DNA from: Mesorhizobium sp. PAMC28654 | GTDB lineage: Bacteria; Pseudomonadota; Alphaproteobacteria; Rhizobiales; Rhizobiaceae | Direction: 5' to 3' | DNA: 64,000 nt | Assembly (NCBI RefSeq): GCF_020616515.1 | Contig: NZ_CP085135.1 | Span: forward strand, 6,557,001 to 6,621,000 | Shown here: positions 37,351 to 46,209 of the stretch, piece by piece | Layout of the letters: each line of letters begins with the position of its first letter | Position numbering within the stretch: position 1 is the stretch's first letter | The notes under the pieces: generated by a model | Databases searched by the model: none | Seen by the model: the letters and a program-made list of their open reading frames with translations, nothing else | What the model was told of the DNA's origin: nothing | Program-made: the position numbers and the translations under genes

Positions 37351-40023
37351 TCACGCCGCCGCGACAAACCCGTCCAGCACACGTTTCTGGCCAGCCTTGT
37401 CGAAGTCGATGGTCAGCTTGTTGCCGTCGATGGCTGATATGTTGCCGTTGCCGAATTTCTGGTGGAACACGCGGTCACCGACGCTGAAGGCGGACGGCTT
37501 GTCGGCGACGGATTTGGCGACCAGCTCGCCGTCGATGGTGCGGCCTTTGACCGATGTTCGCCCGGCGCCATAGCCTGAATCGGTCTCGCCATAGCCGATA
37601 CGCTCGACCTGGTGCCCGGAGCGCGAGCCCCAGTTGCGGTCGGTCGCTTCGGTGCGGTTCGCTTGAGCGCGCTGCCAGCCCGGCGTCGCGTAGGTGTTGG
37701 AGAAGGAGCCGGATTTCTCCGTGCCGACATTGTCGAAGCGCGAGGCGCCGTAGGGGTTCTGCCGTCCTGCCCCTTGGCCGGCACCCTGGCCGCCGCGTCC
37801 CGGCGCGAAGGAGCCACCGCCATGGGAGTTGCCGTAGCCGCCATATGAATTGCCGCTTTCGGCCACCTCGACATGGGCTTCCGGCAGTTCGTCGAGGAAA
37901 CGCGACGGGATGGTCGACTGCCACAGGCCGTGGATGCGGCGGTTGGAGACGAACCACAAATGCAGGTTCTTCTTGGCGCGGGTCAGGCCGACATAGGCCA
38001 GCCGCCGCTCTTCCTCCAGCCCGGAGCGGCCGCCCTCATCCAGCGCACGCTGATGCGGGAACAGGCCTTCCTCCCAGCCGGGGAGAAAAACGGTCTCGAA
38101 TTCGAGGCCCTTGGCCGAATGCAGCGTCATGATGTTGACGGCGTCGAGCTCGGCATTCTGCTCGGAGTCCATGACCAGTGCGACATGCTCGAGGAAGGAG
38201 CGCAGCGACTCGTACTCCTCCATGGAGCGGATCAGCTCCTTCAGGTTTTCCAGCCGTCCCGGCGCTTCGACCGAACGGTCGTTCTTCCACATGTCGGTGT
38301 AGCCGCTCTCTTCTAGAATGGTCTCGGCGAGTTCGGTGTGCGGCGTGTTTTCCAGCGCCTTCTGCCAGCGCTCGAAATTGGCGGAGACTTCGCGCAGTGC
38401 AGCGCGCGGTTTCGGCTTCAACTCGTCGCTCTCGGCGAGTTTTGCCGCTGCCTCCAGCATGGGAATGCGGAGCGCCCGCGCCGTATCGTGGATCTGGCGG
38501 ATCGTGGCCTCGCCCAACCCGCGCTTGGGCACATTGACGATACGCTCGAAGGCGAGATCATCGGCGCCTTGGGCGACGACACGGAAAAAGGCCATGGCGT
38601 CGCGGATTTCCAGGCGCTCGTAGAAGCGTGGGCCGCCGATGACGCGGTAGTTGAGGCCGAGCGTGACGAAACGGTCTTCGAATTCGCGCATCTGGAAGGA
38701 GGCGCGGACCAGGATCGCCATGTCGTTGAGATTGTGCTTCTGCCGCTGGTAATTCTCGATTGTCTCGCCGACAGCGCGGGCTTCCTCCTCGGAATCCCAG
38801 CCGGCATGGACATGCACCTTGCCGTCTTCCGGCTCGTCGCGGTCGGTGAACAGCGTCTTGCCGAAGCGGCCTTCATTGTGGGCGATCAGATGTGAGGCCG
38901 CGCCCAGTATGTGCGCGGTCGAGCGGTAGTTGCGCTCCAGCCGGATGATGGTGGCGCCCGGGAAATCCTTGTCGAAGCGCAGGATGTTGTCGACCTCGGC
39001 GCCGCGCCAGCCATAGATCGACTGGTCGTCGTCACCGACGCAGCAGATGTTGACTTTGTTATCGCTCGCGGCCGCGCGCTCGCTTTGCTCGCTGGCCTCC
39101 GCGTGGGCGGCTTGGCCGGCCGACGCCCGGTCGGGCTTGCGGCCTTCGGCCGTTCGCAGATTTGTCGAGGTTGATGTGCGGCTTGCTTCTGGCCGTTGCG
39201 CCAGGAGGCGCAGCCACATGTACTGGGCGGTGTTGGTGTCCTGATACTCGTCGACGAGTATGTATTTGAAGCGCTTGTGATATTCCTTCAGCACATCCGG
39301 ATTGGCGCGGAAGATGCGGATCGGATGGCACAAAAGATCGCCGAAGTCGCAGGCGTTCAGCGTCTTCAGCCGGTCCTGGTAGGCCTTGTAGAGTTCGCGG
39401 CCCTTGCCGTTGGCAAAGGCGCGCGCGTCGCCCTCGGCGATTTCGGCGGGGCCGAGGCCCTTGTTCTTCCAGCCGTCGATCATCTGGGCGAACTGCTTGG
39501 CCGGCCAGCGCTTGTCGTCGAGACCTTCGGCCTGGATGAGCTGCTTGATCAGACGCACGACGTCATCGGTGTCGAGAATGGTGAAATCCGACCGTAGGCC
39601 GGCAAGCTCTGCGTGCCTGCGAAGCAGTTTCACACCGATCGAGTGGAAAGTGCCGAGCCACGGCATGCCTTCCACTGCTTCGCCAACCAGCAGGCCGACG
39701 CGGTTTTTCATCTCGCGCGCGGCCTTGTTGGTGAAGGTGACGGCGAGAATCTGCGAAGGGAAGGCCTTGCCTGTGGCGAGGATGTGGGCAATGCGGGTGG
39801 TCAGCACGCGGGTCTTGCCGGTGCCGGCTCCGGCCAGCACCAGAACCGGGCCTTCGGTGGTTTCCACCGCCAGCCGCTGCTCGGGGTTCAGGCCCTTGAG
39901 ATAGTCGGGCGTATTGTTGTGGCCGCCGCGGGCCGCCATGGCGCGCGCGGCTATGCCCGAAGGGGCCGAGGGGCGCGCATTCGGTTCGTCAAAAAAGGGC
40001 ATGTCTTCCGAAAAGCCGGACAT
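37351..40023 (-). CDS. uvrD: ATP-dependent DNA helicase UvrD/PcrA
   Basis: Superfamily 1A 3'-5' helicase of about 890 residues for nucleotide-excision and mismatch repair. Walker A AGAGTGKT is at about 64-71, motif II LVDEYQDTN, motif III GDDDQSIYGWRGAEV, motif V/VI MTLHSAKGLEFETVF and EERRLAYVGLTRAKK. A 47-residue Arg/Ala/Ser-rich insert (residues 277-323) interrupts the normally compact link between motif II and motif III. The C-terminus has a Gly-rich segment and a Tudor-like end (SVGDRVFHQKFGNGNISAID). The start at 40023 follows GGGGG; the longer frame to 40209 is not coding. Confidence 0.95.
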   Translation of the reverse strand: MSGFSEDMPFFDEPNARPSAPSGIAARAMAARGGHNNTPDYLKGLNPEQRLAVETTEGPVLVLAGAGTGKTRVLTTRIAHILATGKAFPSQILAVTFTNKAAREMKNRVGLLVGEAVEGMPWLGTFHSIGVKLLRRHAELAGLRSDFTILDTDDVVRLIKQLIQAEGLDDKRWPAKQFAQMIDGWKNKGLGPAEIAEGDARAFANGKGRELYKAYQDRLKTLNACDFGDLLCHPIRIFRANPDVLKEYHKRFKYILVDEYQDTNTAQYMWLRLLAQRPEASRTSTSTNLRTAEGRKPDRASAGQAAHAEASEQSERAAASDNKVNICCVGDDDQSIYGWRGAEVDNILRFDKDFPGATIIRLERNYRSTAHILGAASHLIAHNEGRFGKTLFTDRDEPEDGKVHVHAGWDSEEEARAVGETIENYQRQKHNLNDMAILVRASFQMREFEDRFVTLGLNYRVIGGPRFYERLEIRDAMAFFRVVAQGADDLAFERIVNVPKRGLGEATIRQIHDTARALRIPMLEAAAKLAESDELKPKPRAALREVSANFERWQKALENTPHTELAETILEESGYTDMWKNDRSVEAPGRLENLKELIRSMEEYESLRSFLEHVALVMDSEQNAELDAVNIMTLHSAKGLEFETVFLPGWEEGLFPHQRALDEGGRSGLEEERRLAYVGLTRAKKNLHLWFVSNRRIHGLWQSTIPSRFLDELPEAHVEVAESGNSYGGYGNSHGGGSFAPGRGGQGAGQGAGRQNPYGASRFDNVGTEKSGSFSNTYATPGWQRAQANRTEATDRNWGSRSGHQVERIGYGETDSGYGAGRTSVKGRTIDGELVAKSVADKPSAFSVGDRVFHQKFGNGNISAIDGNKLTIDFDKAGQKRVLDGFVAAA

Positions 40024-40265
40024 CGCCCCCGAATGTAGTGATTCGGCGGCGAAAGGCCAGAAGTGTCTACGTTTTGTTCTGGTAAAGTGCTGGATATGGC
40101 CGTTAAGGCCTTGCGGCAGCCGGGTGCGACAAGGCCTGGGACCCAAACCCGGACTGCCATCTTGGCGTGGGTCCGCGCTTGGCGGGCGCGACCGGCGGTG
40201 TCGGCGCATTCGGTCAAATGCTGGCGCCGCAGCGCAAACCCTTAGCCGGCTAGGACTGTGTCGAC

Positions 40266-40700
40266 CTAGCCGAGACCGAGCTGGCTCTTGAGGCTCGGCA
40301 CCGAGCCAAGCACCTGGTTGGTCAGGCCCGGGCCGGCGGCAGCCTCGGCTTGCTGGATCAGCACTGTGCCCGCCTGCTGGATCTGCGCCATGTCGATGCC
40401 TGCCCCCTTGAGCGCGGCGAGGCCATTGACCAATGCGCCGGCCTTTTCACCGAGAACACCACCGAGCGCGCCCTGCAGCGACGACAGGAACCCGCCACCG
40501 CTGGCAGGCGCCGCGGCCATGACGTCATATTGGTGAGCGAGGTCATCGGCGCCCGGAATCTTGGCGAAGAAGCTGGAAATGGTCGTGCCATCCGCCTCAT
40601 GCTCCATCACCGAGAAAATGGTGCCGACCACCTTTTCGGTGGTTGCCTGGTCGAGGCCGGCTTTTTGCGAGACGGTGTTCACAATGTCCTGGACGTTCAT
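40266..40700 (-). CDS. DUF2780-like small protein
   Basis: 144-residue protein beginning MNVQDIVNTVSQKAGLDQAT with a Gly/Ala-rich centre (SGGGFLSSLQGALGGVLGEK) and a helical C-terminal part (IQQAGTVLIQQAEAAAGPGL). This layout matches DUF2780/VcgC-like or DUF2267-like proteins of unknown role. The ATG has GAGGTGA upstream. It is the second gene of a two-gene unit with the 48-residue gene 9 bases upstream. Confidence 0.75.
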   Translation of the reverse strand: MNVQDIVNTVSQKAGLDQATTEKVVGTIFSVMEHEADGTTISSFFAKIPGADDLAHQYDVMAAAPASGGGFLSSLQGALGGVLGEKAGALVNGLAALKGAGIDMAQIQQAGTVLIQQAEAAAGPGLTNQVLGSVPSLKSQLGLG

Positions 40701-40709
40701 GACTTCACC

Positions 40710-40856
40710 TCAACCTTGGGTTTTCGTGTTTACGGGGCGCTGATTGGCGCGAACCTTGACCATGGATTGCCGGCCCGCGTTGGCAATCGCCGAGCGCAAT
40801 GCCAGAAGGGCGGCGGCGGCGAGCACGAATGCGCTGGCGAAGATCGGGAAAGTCAT
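40710..40856 (-). CDS. 48-residue single-helix membrane protein
   Basis: A very short gene, start ATG at 40856 with a strong AAGGAG eight bases upstream, stop at 40710. The product has one hydrophobic segment (MTFPIFASAFVLAAAALLAL) followed by a basic, polar tail (RSAIANAGRQSMVKVRANQR). It is directly upstream of the DUF2780-like gene and probably co-transcribed. Likely an inner-membrane microprotein; partner unknown. Too short for ordinary gene callers, but the ribosome site, open frame and operon position support it. Confidence 0.6.
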   Translation of the reverse strand: MTFPIFASAFVLAAAALLALRSAIANAGRQSMVKVRANQRPVNTKTQG

Positions 40857-41112
40857 CTGTATTGCTCCTTCTGGTCAGGTGGTGATTGCGCCAGAAGTGG
40901 GCACAGCCAACCGAGGTAGTCTCCCTATATATTGGGGCAGTACCATCGAGATTTTTCACCGATGACCAAAATGTGATGACGGCGCGGGCGCAATCACCTC
41001 ACGGCGAGGGCCCGGCGACTGTCCACGGCGCAACCCGGTCGTCGCTGGACTATGTCAACCTCGCTCCTATCTTGCTGACATCGACGGCATTTTCAGAACC
41101 GAGGAGTGCGCC

Positions 41113-42012
41113 ATGACACAATCCGACGCCACCACGCCCGCAAGGCCCGCCATCACCCAAGCGATGATCGACGCCTATGACGAGTACACGCATCTGACGC
41201 TCGACCGTCGCCGCTTCATGGACCATCTGACCAGGCTTGCGGGATCTGGCGTGGCGGCCGCCGCGATCGCACCGCTGCTGGCGGCGAATTCGGCACAGGC
41301 GGCAATCGTCGCCGATGGCGATCCGCGCCTGAAAGGCGAGGACATCACCTATCCAGGCAGCGGCGGCGACATGAAGGGCTATCTGGTCAGGCCGGCGGAT
41401 CAGACCGGCACGCTCGGCACGGTCATCGTGGTGCATGAGAACAGGGGGCTCAACCCGCATATACGCGACGTGGCGCGGCGCGTGGCGCTTGAAGGTTTCG
41501 TGGCGCTGGCGCCCGACTTCATGTCGCCGCTTGGCGGCACTCCAGATGACGAGGACAAGGTGCGCGACCTGTTTTCGACGCTTGACCCGGCACAGGTGGC
41601 CGCCAATGCCGTGGCAACGGTCGCCTACCTGAAAGGCGACAAGGATGGCAATGGCAAGGTTGGGGCCGTCGGCTTCTGCTGGGGCGGCGGCACGGTCAAC
41701 ATGCTCGCCGTCAACGCGCCCGATCTTGCTGCCGCCGTCGCCTATTACGGCATGCAGCCGAAGGCCGAGGATGTGCCGAAGATCAAGGCGGCGTTGCTGT
41801 TGCATTACGCCGGTCTGGACACGCGCACCAATGCCGGCATCGATGCCTTCAAGAAGGAACTCGACGCGGCACATGTCGAATATGCTGTCTATGTTTACGA
41901 AGGCGCCAATCATGCCTTCAACAACGACACATCGGCGGCGCGCTTCGACAAGGCGGCGGCGGACCTTGCCTGGGGCCGGACCGTCGCCTTCCTCAAGCAG
42001 AAGCTGGCGTGA
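41113..42012 (+). CDS. Dienelactone hydrolase family protein with Tat-type leader
   Basis: Alpha/beta hydrolase of 299 residues. The catalytic triad is visible: Cys189 in VGFCWGGGTVN, Asp236 in HYAGLD and His267 in GANHAFNND. The N-terminus has an internal twin-arginine-like leader LDRRRFMDHLTRLAGSGVAA and an AQA cleavage site near residue 63, so it is probably exported folded. A good GAGGAG ribosome site precedes the ATG. Substrate is unknown; related YghX-type proteins share this leader. Confidence 0.9.
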   Translation: MTQSDATTPARPAITQAMIDAYDEYTHLTLDRRRFMDHLTRLAGSGVAAAAIAPLLAANSAQAAIVADGDPRLKGEDITYPGSGGDMKGYLVRPADQTGTLGTVIVVHENRGLNPHIRDVARRVALEGFVALAPDFMSPLGGTPDDEDKVRDLFSTLDPAQVAANAVATVAYLKGDKDGNGKVGAVGFCWGGGTVNMLAVNAPDLAAAVAYYGMQPKAEDVPKIKAALLLHYAGLDTRTNAGIDAFKKELDAAHVEYAVYVYEGANHAFNNDTSAARFDKAAADLAWGRTVAFLKQKLA

Positions 42013-42016
42013 CGGT

Positions 42017-42466
42017 TCAGGCGACTGCCGGAGCCCAGTCGACCTCGAATGCCGGCGACAGGGTGAAGCCCGCCGGCCGGACGGATACCGGCGGCGGACG
42101 GCGCACGCCCTCCTGAAGGTAGCGCAGCGCCGACGCCAGTCCGTTCATCGTGTAGGGCTTGGCGATGACGCCGATCGCGCCGGCGAAGTGCTCGGGAATG
42201 CGCTTAGGATTGGCGGTCATGAACACGACCATCGAGTGTTGTCCTTCGCCGATATATTCAGCCACATCGACGCCGGTCGGGCCGTCGGTCAGATGGATGT
42301 CGACAAAGGCGATATCCGCATCGGTGGAGTCGATCATGCCGCGGGCTTCCGCCGATGACGTCGCCCAGCCGACGACGCTGTGGCCGGCCTCCTCGACAAG
42401 GCTTTCCAATTCCATTGCCAGCAACGCCTCGTCCTCGACGATCAGGACCTTCAGCGGTTCAATCAT
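42017..42466 (-). CDS. Single-domain response regulator
   Basis: 149-residue receiver with no output domain: acidic pair in VEDEALL, phospho-acceptor Asp56 in AFVDIHLTDG, and switch Lys in GVIAKPYTMNGL. Its ATG overlaps the stop of the LOV kinase gene by four bases (ATGA), so the two are translationally coupled and it is the kinase's partner. The start at 42466 is chosen over 42541, where the longer reading overlaps kinase coding sequence. Comparable partners (LovR-like) act by phosphotransfer rather than DNA binding. Confidence 0.9.
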   Translation of the reverse strand: MIEPLKVLIVEDEALLAMELESLVEEAGHSVVGWATSSAEARGMIDSTDADIAFVDIHLTDGPTGVDVAEYIGEGQHSMVVFMTANPKRIPEHFAGAIGVIAKPYTMNGLASALRYLQEGVRRPPPVSVRPAGFTLSPAFEVDWAPAVA

Positions 42467-43611
42467 GACATGTTCCCCTTGTGCTGCGGTTCGTTCGGCA
42501 TCGAGATGACAACCTTGGTGCCGGGCCCCGCGTCCTGCCACTCAATGTCGGCGCGCAATTGCCGGGCAAGCGACTTGATCAGCCGCATGCCGAAGGAGGC
42601 ATCGCCGTTTGCCTCGGCCATGCCGACACCGTCATCGGACACCTCGATATTGAAATGGCCATCGGGCTGGCTCATCTTGATGCCGATGCTGCCGGCGGTG
42701 GTTCCATCCGGCTTTTGCTTGAAGGCATGTTTCAGCGCGTTGGTGACCAGTTCGTTGACCATCAACGCCACGGGTGTCGCCTTTTCCGCCGGAATAACGA
42801 CGGGTTCCAGTTCAAGCTTCGACTTGATCTCCGTGCGTCCCGAGGCGGTGAGAAGGTCCGATATGAGGTCGCGGGCGAAATCCGAGACATCGAACCTGCT
42901 GACGTCCTTCGATTGGTAGAGCCGCCGATGCACCGTGCTCAAGGCTTCGATGCGCTCCAGCATCGTGGTCATCGATTGACGAATGCCGTCATCCTTGATC
43001 GTTCGGCTCTGCATGACGATCAGCGACGAGATCATCTGCAGATTGTTCTTCACGCGGTGGTCGACCTCGTGAAGCAGAGTTGTCTGCGCATCGAGCGCTG
43101 CTTCGAGTTCCTGCGTGCGCTCCTTGACCGCCTTCTCGAAGCGGTCCTTGTCGGCGGTGATGCGGTGCTCCGACCGCTTGCGGTCGGTGACATCGAGCTG
43201 CGAGGCGAAGTAGAACTGCAGTTCGCCGCGATCATTGGAGACAGGGCTGATGTAGAGCGCGTTCCAGAAGGTCGAGCCGTCCTTGCGGTAGTTCAACAGG
43301 TCGACGCTGACATCGGTTTCGCCGGCGATCGCATCCCGCACCTTGTCGATCATCGATTTGTCGGTTTTGGGACCCTGCAGGAAGCGGCAGTTGCGGCCCA
43401 TCACCTCCTGCCGTTCATAGCCAGTGAGACGCAGGAAGGCGTCGTTGACAAAGACGATCGGGTTGTCTGGGCGTCGCGGATCGGTGATGATCATCGACAT
43501 GCGAGTGGCGCGTATAGCCGCTGCGAACGGATCGCCCTTGCCGTGTTCGGCATGCAAATCGTCCGTCATGTGCCATGCGTCGGCCGGTTCCCTGGTCTGT
43601 TTCCAGTCCAT
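42463..43611 (-). CDS. LOV-domain blue-light histidine kinase (HWE/HisKA_2 type)
   Basis: 382-residue cytosolic photosensor kinase. The LOV domain (about residues 27-145) carries the flavin signature GRNCRFLQG with the photoactive Cys75. A coiled linker (about 146-180) leads to the HisKA_2 phospho-acceptor DHRVKNNLQMISSLIVMQSR (His185) and an ATPase domain with NELVTNALKHAF and DDGVGM. The ATG at 43611 has GGAG seven bases upstream; the longer frame to 43818 is not coding. All residues needed for light sensing are present. It is coupled to a receiver gene. Confidence 0.93.
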   Translation of the reverse strand: MDWKQTREPADAWHMTDDLHAEHGKGDPFAAAIRATRMSMIITDPRRPDNPIVFVNDAFLRLTGYERQEVMGRNCRFLQGPKTDKSMIDKVRDAIAGETDVSVDLLNYRKDGSTFWNALYISPVSNDRGELQFYFASQLDVTDRKRSEHRITADKDRFEKAVKERTQELEAALDAQTTLLHEVDHRVKNNLQMISSLIVMQSRTIKDDGIRQSMTTMLERIEALSTVHRRLYQSKDVSRFDVSDFARDLISDLLTASGRTEIKSKLELEPVVIPAEKATPVALMVNELVTNALKHAFKQKPDGTTAGSIGIKMSQPDGHFNIEVSDDGVGMAEANGDASFGMRLIKSLARQLRADIEWQDAGPGTKVVISMPNEPQHKGNMS

Positions 43612-43747
43612 TCTTTCACTCCAAGCCGTTTTCGTGAAAAGCAACGGCTCGGCGGCGAGATGGTTCAATCTTGAGCCATCTTGTCGCAGCTGGGTCGAAT
43701 CAGGGAACCGCAACCGGATTTGTGTAAGCAACTGAAAAGGTTTGTGT

Positions 43748-44665
43748 TTACTGCTTGATTTCCGTGGAGGCAGGCCTGTGAAAGGCGACGCCGGCGACCA
43801 CCAGCGCGATGCCAACAATATCGGTCAAACTCGGGATCTGATGTAGCACGAGGATACCGATCAGCGTCGCGGTGACCGGCAGCAGCGACAGCATAAGCGC
43901 GAAACTGGCGCGCGGCAGACGTGACATGGCGAGCTGATCGCAGATGTAAGGAATGACCGAAGAGCAGATGCCAACACCGATTGCCGCGAGTAGCAGGGGC
44001 GGTGAGAAAAAAGCGGGCAGCGCGTCGGTCAAGCCGATCGGCACCACGACGAGGAAGGCGACGGCCATGGCCGCGCCAAGGCCAGCGATGCCGTTGCCCG
44101 CGCCCGAGCGGGCGACACGGTGGCCGAGCACAATGTAGCCGATGAACAGCGCGCCGTTGAGAAAGGCCCAGAACAGGCCGATGGGATCGCTCGACCACTT
44201 CACATCGATCAAAAGCAAGGTACCGGTGACGGCGACAGCGAGTGCCGCGAGATTTCGCGGGCTTCCCAGCCCGATCAGTGCGATGCCGATGGTGCCGACG
44301 AATTCGATCGCCGCGACCAGCGAGATCGGCAAGCGGTCGAGCGCCAGATAGAACGAGCAGTTCATCACGGCCAGACAGGCGCCGAAGGCCAGGAGCAAAA
44401 CCCGCGTCGAGCGGTCGGCGTTCGCGAGAGTTCTCCGGGGGCGGGTCAGCGGTGCGAAGATCAGGGCGGCGGTGGCAATGCGCAGCCACGCCATACCGAG
44501 CACGCCGACATGCGGGAAAAGCAGGACCGCGAACGCCGGCCCGAGATAGTGAAAGATGGCGCTGACGCCAAACCACGCATCCGGCGGTAGCGAGGCTGCC
44601 AGGCCCGTGAAGCCTGATGCGGCGAGGGCAGGGCTTGCGGCTGGTGCTTGCGTTCGGTCATCCAT
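43748..44665 (-). CDS. DMT/EamA family transporter, RhtA-like exporter
   Basis: 305-residue inner-membrane protein with about ten hydrophobic helices in two EamA units. Motifs such as FGACLAVMNCSFYLALDRLP and LVAAIEFVGTIGIAL, and ICSSVIPYICDQLAMSRLPR are typical of RhtA-like threonine/homoserine exporters. It is divergent from an Lrp-family gene, a common pairing for amino-acid exporters. GCGAT-cagt-ATCGC (44666-44679), an inverted repeat immediately upstream of its start, may be the regulator site. Confidence 0.87.
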   Translation of the reverse strand: MDDRTQAPAASPALAASGFTGLAASLPPDAWFGVSAIFHYLGPAFAVLLFPHVGVLGMAWLRIATAALIFAPLTRPRRTLANADRSTRVLLLAFGACLAVMNCSFYLALDRLPISLVAAIEFVGTIGIALIGLGSPRNLAALAVAVTGTLLLIDVKWSSDPIGLFWAFLNGALFIGYIVLGHRVARSGAGNGIAGLGAAMAVAFLVVVPIGLTDALPAFFSPPLLLAAIGVGICSSVIPYICDQLAMSRLPRASFALMLSLLPVTATLIGILVLHQIPSLTDIVGIALVVAGVAFHRPASTEIKQ

Positions 44666-44754
44666 GCGATCAGTATCGCAGGCGATATCCGCGATTCATA
44701 TGGATGATGATCGGCGGAAATCGAACACGTCTTTCCGGATGCAAGGATTTTTCA

Positions 44755-45234
44755 TTGAAACGCCTTCGAAGCGAAAATGCCGAACTCGATGCGGCGGATC
44801 TGAAAATCCTGCGCCTGCTGGAAAAAGATGCACGCACCAGCACCGCTGAGTTGGCGCGCGCGGTCGGCCTGTCGGCGCCAAGCGTGGCCGAACGCATCAA
44901 GCGGCTGCAGGAGAACGAGGTGATCGAGGCCTATACGGTGCGGATCAACCCGGCCGCTCTCGGCATGACGCTGTCGGCATGGCTGCGCATCCGGCCAGTG
45001 CCGGGGCAACTGGCTGTCGTGGCCGAGATCATCCGCGAGCTGCCGGAAATCGCGCAATGCGACCGGGTGACGGGTGAGGACTGTTTCATCGCGCTGGCGC
45101 ATGTCGGCTCGGTGGCCGAACTCGAACGGGTGATCGACCGGATCATCCCTTACGCGATGACCAACACGGCGATCATCCAGTCGTCACCGGTGGTGGCGCG
45201 CTCGCCGTTGGGGGCACTCAAGCGCCCGGCTTGA
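44755..45234 (+). CDS. Lrp/AsnC family transcriptional regulator
   Basis: 159-residue regulator: winged helix (LDAADLKILRLLEKDARTST, then ARAVGLSAPSVAERIKRL) and RAM domain (ELPEIAQCDRVTGEDCFIALAH). The start is taken as a TTG at 44755, with AAGGA seven bases upstream and the usual family N-terminus; ATGs at 44704 and 44707 would add a 16-17-residue extension of unlikely composition. Divergent from the RhtA-like exporter, which it probably controls in response to an amino acid. Confidence 0.85.
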   Translation: MKRLRSENAELDAADLKILRLLEKDARTSTAELARAVGLSAPSVAERIKRLQENEVIEAYTVRINPAALGMTLSAWLRIRPVPGQLAVVAEIIRELPEIAQCDRVTGEDCFIALAHVGSVAELERVIDRIIPYAMTNTAIIQSSPVVARSPLGALKRPA

Positions 45235-45310
45235 ACGAGGCCATTCCGTACGCTTGCTTGTGCGGACTTTCAAGAAATTGGCTGCATCGGCCGCAGGCCG
45301 ATTGCCAGCG

Positions 45311-45508
45311 TCAAATATGTCCACGCTTCATGCGCGCCCGCTTCAGGATGGCGCGCCAGCGGATCATGTCGAAGGGGATCGGCTCGTTGTTGTTGGCGAT
45401 GTGGAAGATTTCATTGTTGACGTTCTTGAGCGAGCGCCAGAAATCATAGTCGGTGATGCGTGGATCGGCGGCCAGCCTGTCCACCTCGACCTTGATGTCG
45501 GTTTTCAT
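45311..45508 (-). CDS. Small conserved-looking hypothetical protein
   Basis: 65 residues, start ATG preceded by GAGGGA. Charged and probably helical (DFWRSLKNVNNEIFHIANNN, then MIRWRAILKRARMKRGHI); no signal, cysteines or known domain. The upstream spacer 45509-45654 has a GTTAA..TTAAC near-palindrome around 45615-45638. Function unknown. Confidence 0.6.
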   Translation of the reverse strand: MKTDIKVEVDRLAADPRITDYDFWRSLKNVNNEIFHIANNNEPIPFDMIRWRAILKRARMKRGHI

Positions 45509-45654
45509 GCACGTCCCTCGAACCGGCTTCTGCCCCGCCGCCCATATCCCAACTCATGCGGAGCGTTTTCGGCCGCTCCGCTGAGTCGTTCAACGGCTCA
45601 ATTGGCTTGTTCCCGTTAAAACCTTGGTAAGGTTAACGTGGGCAGGCGGCCGCT

Positions 45655-46140
45655 TCAAGCGGTCTTGCGGCGGATACCGATCGATCGGCCGGCGCGCTCC
45701 GGCGTCGGCAGCGCGGAATGGGCCGCGCGCACCGCCTCGATGCTGGCCAGAACGTCGGCCGGGAAGGGCGCTACCTTCGGGCCAGACATGTCGACATGCA
45801 GCGACAGTGTTTCGGACGTGGCGGCCAGCCAGCCATCCACGTGGCGGATTTCCTGATAGGTTCTCAAGCGCTTTTCGTCGTGGTCGAGGACCTGCATGGA
45901 AACGGTGACCTTGTGGTCGAGATGCAGTTCCTGGACGTAGCAGACATGGATTTCCGCCGTGTAGATGGTCAGCCGCCGCTGTTTTACATAGTCCAGTCCA
46001 ATGCCCATCATTTCGAAAGCCTCGTCCGTGCCACGGTCGAAGATGACGTTGTAGTAGGCCATGTTGAGATGGCCGTTATAGTCGATCCAGTCCTTCTCGA
46101 TGTCCATGGCCTTGGAGACGAAGGGGGTGGGGATGTTCAT
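45655..46140 (-). CDS. Hotdog-fold thioesterase (4HBT type)
   Basis: 161-residue acyl-CoA thioesterase-like protein. The core DWIDYNGHLNMAYYNVIFDR and IYTAEIHVCYVQELHLDHKV fits the 4-hydroxybenzoyl-CoA thioesterase family; the IDYNGHLN pattern is close to thioesterases of carnitine/betainyl-CoA use. Catalysis by the Asp/Asn-Gly-His loop is expected. It is divergent from the oxidase gene at 46282 and shares a control region with a pair of palindromes. Confidence 0.82.
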   Translation of the reverse strand: MNIPTPFVSKAMDIEKDWIDYNGHLNMAYYNVIFDRGTDEAFEMMGIGLDYVKQRRLTIYTAEIHVCYVQELHLDHKVTVSMQVLDHDEKRLRTYQEIRHVDGWLAATSETLSLHVDMSGPKVAPFPADVLASIEAVRAAHSALPTPERAGRSIGIRRKTA

Positions 46141-46209
46141 GCAGGCAGTTCCTTATCGTGGCGCTGGACAGAGCGTGGCAGGGCAGACTACGCATCCATG
46201 CATGCATAA

